Source: Actinomycetota bacterium
Lineage (GTDB): Bacteria > Actinomycetota > Acidimicrobiia > Acidimicrobiales > SZUA-35
Assembly: GCA_027730885.1 (NCBI GenBank)
Contig: JAQCHM010000058.1
Span: 1-11,746 of the forward strand
DNA: 11,746 nt
Direction: 5' to 3'
A program made the translations under genes and the position numbers. The notes beneath the pieces are model-generated. The model was not told the DNA's origin, did not search any database, and saw nothing but the letters and a program-made list of their open reading frames with translations. Below, piece after piece: positions 8,368-11,746 of this stretch (position 1 is its first letter; each line of letters opens with the position of its first letter).

Positions 8368-9312
8368 TCAGGTGGCGCTGCGGTTGGTAGCCGACGCGAT
8401 GAGGGCGTCAATGCCGCGGGCTGCGACCTTCTGCTGGTCCTCGCGATACTTGAGGACCGTGCCGAGCGTGTCGGCTACCGAGGCCTCGGACAGCTCGGAC
8501 TGGCCCAGAGCGCTCAGGGAAAGGGCCCAGTCGATGGTCTCGGCCACTCCAGGGGGCTTGTAGAGACCCAGGCCTCGCAACGCCTCGGTCGCTGCTGCGA
8601 CCTGGCGGGCAAGGTGCTCGCCCACCATCGGGGCACGGAGGCGGACGATCTTGACCTCGCGCTCGAAGGACGGGTGCTCGACCCAGTGGTACAGGGCTCG
8701 CCGCTTCAGGGCGTCGTGGACATCGCGGGTCCGGTTGGAGGTGAGAATGACCAACGGAGGATCGACCGCGGTGACCGTTCCGTACTCGGGGATGGTGACC
8801 GTGTAGTCCGACAGCGCTTCGAGGAGGAAGGCCTCGAACTCGTCGTCGGCTCGGTCGACCTCGTCGATGAGCAGGACCGGCGGAACGGCCTCGCGGGAGT
8901 CCAACGCCTGCAGCAGCGGGCGCCGCACCAGGAATCGGTCGCTGTACAGCTCGGCCTCGAGACGATCGGCGTTGTCGGCCGTTCTCGCCGCCTCCGCGGT
9001 GCGTAGATGCAACAGTTGGCGTGCGTAATCCCATTCGTAGAGCGCCTGGCTGGCGTCGATGCCCTCGTAGCACTGGAGGCGGATGAGGGTGCTACCCAGC
9101 CAACGACTCAGGACCTTGGCAACCTCGGTCTTGCCGACGCCTGCCTCGCCTTCGAGGAAGAGCGGACGCCGCAACGTGATGGCCAGGAAGACCGAGGTGG
9201 CCAGTCCCCGGTCGGCCAGATAGCCGTTGGCCTCCAGCGCCGCTTCGACATCTTGGACGATCCGTGCCCCACCCAGTGGCGGCCGTGTCTGCGAGTTCGA
9301 GGTCACGGCCAC
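8368..9312 (-). CDS. coxD: CoxD-like MoxR-family AAA+ ATPase
   Basis: This MoxR-type AAA+ ATPase has 314 residues. In Oligotropha carboxidovorans, CoxD is needed to build the [CuSMoO2] centre of the CO dehydrogenase large subunit; form II enzymes lack that copper, so the job here may be general cofactor insertion or folding. Walker A is GEAGVGKT (55-62), Walker B VLLIDE (146-151), and sensor 1 is TSN (191-193), followed by ALKRRALYHW, where MoxR proteins keep their arginine residues. The segment CYEGIDASQALYEWDYARQL (81-100) is characteristic of the CoxD group. The start is probably GTG at 9312-9310, with another GTG two codons later; neither has a strong ribosome binding site. It lies 15 bp after coxL and 8 bp before coxE, as expected for one operon. 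Confidence 0.9.
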   Translation of the reverse strand: MAVTSNSQTRPPLGGARIVQDVEAALEANGYLADRGLATSVFLAITLRRPLFLEGEAGVGKTEVAKVLSRWLGSTLIRLQCYEGIDASQALYEWDYARQLLHLRTAEAARTADNADRLEAELYSDRFLVRRPLLQALDSREAVPPVLLIDEVDRADDEFEAFLLEALSDYTVTIPEYGTVTAVDPPLVILTSNRTRDVHDALKRRALYHWVEHPSFEREVKIVRLRAPMVGEHLARQVAAATEALRGLGLYKPPGVAETIDWALSLSALGQSELSEASVADTLGTVLKYREDQQKVAARGIDALIASATNRSAT

Positions 9313-9327
9313 CGAGGGTACCCGGCG

Positions 9328-11684
9328 TCAGCTGGTGTGGATCGCTTCCCAGACACGCTGAGGGGTTGCCGGCATCGCGATGTCCTTGACCCCGTAGGGG
9401 CTCAGCGCATCGCAAATGGCGTTCATCACCGCGGCGGCCGAACCGATGGTCCCGGCTTCGCCGACGCCCTTCACCCCGAGTGGGTTGCTGGTGCTCGGGG
9501 TGACGGTGAAGCCGGTTTTGAGGCTGGGAAGCTCGGCCGGGGACGGGATGAGGTAGTCGAGCATCGACGGATTCTTGCAGTTGCCCTCGGCATCGTAGCT
9601 GGCCACCTCCCACAGAGCCTGGGCAACGCCTTGGACGATGCCGCCGTGCACCTGGCCTTCGACGATGAGCGGGTTGATCTGATTGCCGCAGTCGTCGACC
9701 GCGATGTAGTCGACGAGCTGCACGAAGCCGGTCTCCTCGTCGACCTCGACGACGGCGACGTGGGTCCCGAAGGGGAACGCGAAATTGGGCGGATCGAACG
9801 TCACCTGTTCCTGCAGGTTCGGCTCCATGCCGTAGGGAAGGTTGTGCGCGGTGAATGCGCCAAACGCCACGCCCTGGATGGGCACGGTCTTGTCGGGTGA
9901 GCCCTTGACGGTTAACGAGCCGCCGACGAACTCGAGATCGTCGGGATTGGCCTCGAGTTGGTGCGCCGCGATGAGCCGAGCCTTGTCGACGACTTTGTCG
10001 CAGGCCATGGCAATGGCGACCCCGCCGACCGACAGCGATCGAGAACCGTAGGTGTCGAGGCCGAGCGGGCTGATTGCGGTGTCGGAGTGCCGGACCGTGA
10101 CATCGGCGGGATCGATCCCCAACTTGTCGGCGACGATCTGGGACCAGGAGGTCTCGTGGCCCTGACCGTGGGGTGTCGATCCGCTGACCACTTCGACCTT
10201 GCCGGTCGGCAGGAACCGGACGACCGCGTGCTCCCATCCGCCGGCACCGTAGTTGAGTCCGCCCAGCGCCCGACTGGGAGCGAGACCGCAGATCTCGACG
10301 TAGGCGCACAGACCGATACCGAGTTGTTTGGACTCGCCAACGTCACGACGCCGCTTCTGTTCGGCCCGCAGACCGTCGTAGTCCGACATCGCAAGCGCAG
10401 CGTCCAGGTTCGGGCTGTAATGACCTGAGTCGAAGACTCGGGTGGAGGCAACGGTGAGGTTCTCGAATTTCTCGCCACCGGCAAGGTAGTTCCGACGCCT
10501 GATCTCGTCAGGTCCGACGCCCACCTCTGACGCGAGAAGGTCCATGGCCCGCTCGATGGCGTAGCTGGCTTCGGGTCGGCCCGCGCCCCGGTAGGCATCG
10601 GTCGGCGTCAGGCTCGTGAACCAGCCGTCGCAGGTGAAGCCGAACGCAGGTACGTCGTAGACGCCGGTGTAGAGGAAGCTGCCGAGCAGCGGGACGCCGG
10701 GCGTGATGAGCATCATGTAGGCGCCCATGTCCGCGTCGAGATGCACTCGACAGCCGAGCAGTTTGCCATCAGCGTCGGCGGCCAACTCGATGCGCTGGTT
10801 CTGACCGCGCCCCTGATGGGTCGAGAAGGCGGCCTCGGATCGGGTCTCGGTCCAGCGAACAGGGCGTCCGAGCCGCACGGCGAGGGTGACGGCGAGAATT
10901 TCGTCGGCGTTGATGTTCAGCTTGGCGCCGAAGCCACCGCCAACCGATGGGGCAATCACCCCAATACGGTGTTCGGGCAGGCCGGTGACGGCGGCGATCA
11001 TCACCTTCAGGATGTGGGGCACCTGAGTTGAGCTGTAGAGCGTGACGTCGCCTCCGTGCGGCGCAGGGACGGCGAGCACTCCGCGTGGTTCCATCGCCAT
11101 CGGTATGAGTCGTTGCTGGACGAAGTTGGCGGTGATGTGGTGGGTGGCGTTTGCGAACGCTGCATCCAGCGCCGCCAGGTCGGGGACGAGCGGCCAGTGA
11201 TAGGCCTTGTTGGTCGTCAGATTGCTGTGCGCGATAGAGCTGTCCGCAACCGCCGCGTCGATGGAACCGACCGCGGCGAGCGGCTCGTAGTCGACGGCCA
11301 CCAATTCGGCAGCGTCGGCCGCGTGATAGCGCGTGTCGGCGAGGACGACGGCCACGATCTCCCCGACGTAGTGGACTTCATCGGTCGCGACGGGAAAGTG
11401 CGGCGGGTTCACCATGTCGGGCGTCACCGGCCAGGCGCAAGGCAGCGGCCCCCCCCCCACAACCCCATGTCCTGAAGCTCGGGCCCGGTGTAGACCGCAT
11501 GTACCCCGGGAGCGGCGGCCGCGGCCGACGCGTCGACACCGGCGATCCGGGCGTGGGCCATCGGACTTCGCACCATACCCATCCACAGCTGCCCGACAGC
11601 CTGGATGTCGTCGACATATTTGCCTTCGCCGGTGAGGAGCTCGGGGTCCTCCTTGCGAAGCATGCGGGTTCCGACTGCGGTCAT
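9328..11684 (-). CDS. coxL: Form II CO-dehydrogenase-like molybdenum hydroxylase large subunit, frameshifted at a G10 tract
   Basis: This is the catalytic, molybdopterin-binding subunit of the xanthine oxidase/CO dehydrogenase family. Two frames cover it. From the ATG at 11684-11682 (AGAGG just upstream) the first frame gives MTAVGTRMLRKEDPELLTGE through GPELQDMGLWGG; the second continues from PLPCAWPVTPDMVNPPHFPV to the stop at 9330-9328. They meet at ten G (11458-11449); eight or eleven G would restore one protein of about 785 residues, the normal length. Motifs: GGGFGAK (about residue 250), AYRGAGR (coded at 10596-10576), which marks form II, GQGHETSW, and the catalytic Glu in GVKGVGEAG (9459-9457). 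AYRGAGR, not AYxCSFR, means CO oxidation cannot be assumed. The small (FeS) and medium (FAD) subunits are not in the window and may lie beyond 11746. Bases 11685-11746 hold no gene I can support. Confidence 0.88.
11449..11458 (-). repeat. Ten-base G homopolymer at the coxL frameshift
   Basis: Ten C on the + strand (ten G in the coding strand) lie where the family sequence should pass from LWGG into PLPCAW. The tract length puts the two halves of coxL out of frame. Such a run is both an error hotspot for sequencing and a site for slippage in living cells; the window alone cannot tell which. Confidence 0.9.
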
Positions 11685-11746
11685 GGTGCCTCTGAGAAGC
11701 GACGAGTTTCGATGGTGCGGATTCTTGCACAGAGCCGCCACGGGCT

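Noticed and set aside
7338..9900. Several + strand frames opposite coxE, coxD and coxL
   Set aside because: They are antisense shadows of genes with intact catalytic motifs and show no recognisable domain.

Overview
The window is GC-rich bacterial chromosome, and every gene I can support lies on the minus strand, so transcription runs from high to low coordinates. GTG and TTG starts, the style of the L11, S12, EF-Tu and EF-G proteins, and a CO-dehydrogenase-type cluster all suggest an actinobacterium. An Acidimicrobiia-like lineage is a reasonable guess, but I cannot prove it from the sequence alone.

Right third (7196-11684): a compact molybdenum-hydroxylase cluster, read coxL then coxD then coxE. 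CoxL carries AYRGAGR, so it belongs to the form II (CODH-like) group, not the AYxCSFR form I enzymes of proven CO oxidisers. CoxD is a MoxR-type AAA+ ATPase and CoxE a VWA protein with an intact MIDAS; together they are the usual maturation pair for the large subunit. coxL is split into two frames at a run of ten G (coding strand; 11449-11458). A strong hairpin just after coxE probably ends this unit.

Middle (2018-7119): a promoter-like element at 7091-7119, then a structured leader, rpsL, rpsG, fusA and tuf (the str operon), then an ECF sigma factor gene that begins 33 bp after the tuf stop. tuf differs from all its neighbours in codon choice: 25 of 27 leucines are TTG and none is CTC or CTG.

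Left part (1-1943): tRNA-Trp(CCA), secE, nusG, rplK and the start of rplA. This is the familiar secE-nusG-rplKA block. In many actinobacteria it lies upstream of rpoBC and the str operon; here it follows tuf directly, with only the sigma gene between. secE and nusG overlap as ATGA.

The window is therefore mostly core translation and transcription machinery next to an accessory oxidoreductase cluster. No CRISPR array, insertion sequence, prophage or defence system is visible, and no gene-free stretch exceeds 300 bp (the largest is 6960-7195). The points of most interest are the codon-deviant tuf, the orphan sigma factor at the junction of two ribosomal blocks, the homopolymer frameshift in coxL, and several short tandem repeats placed at gene boundaries or in leaders.
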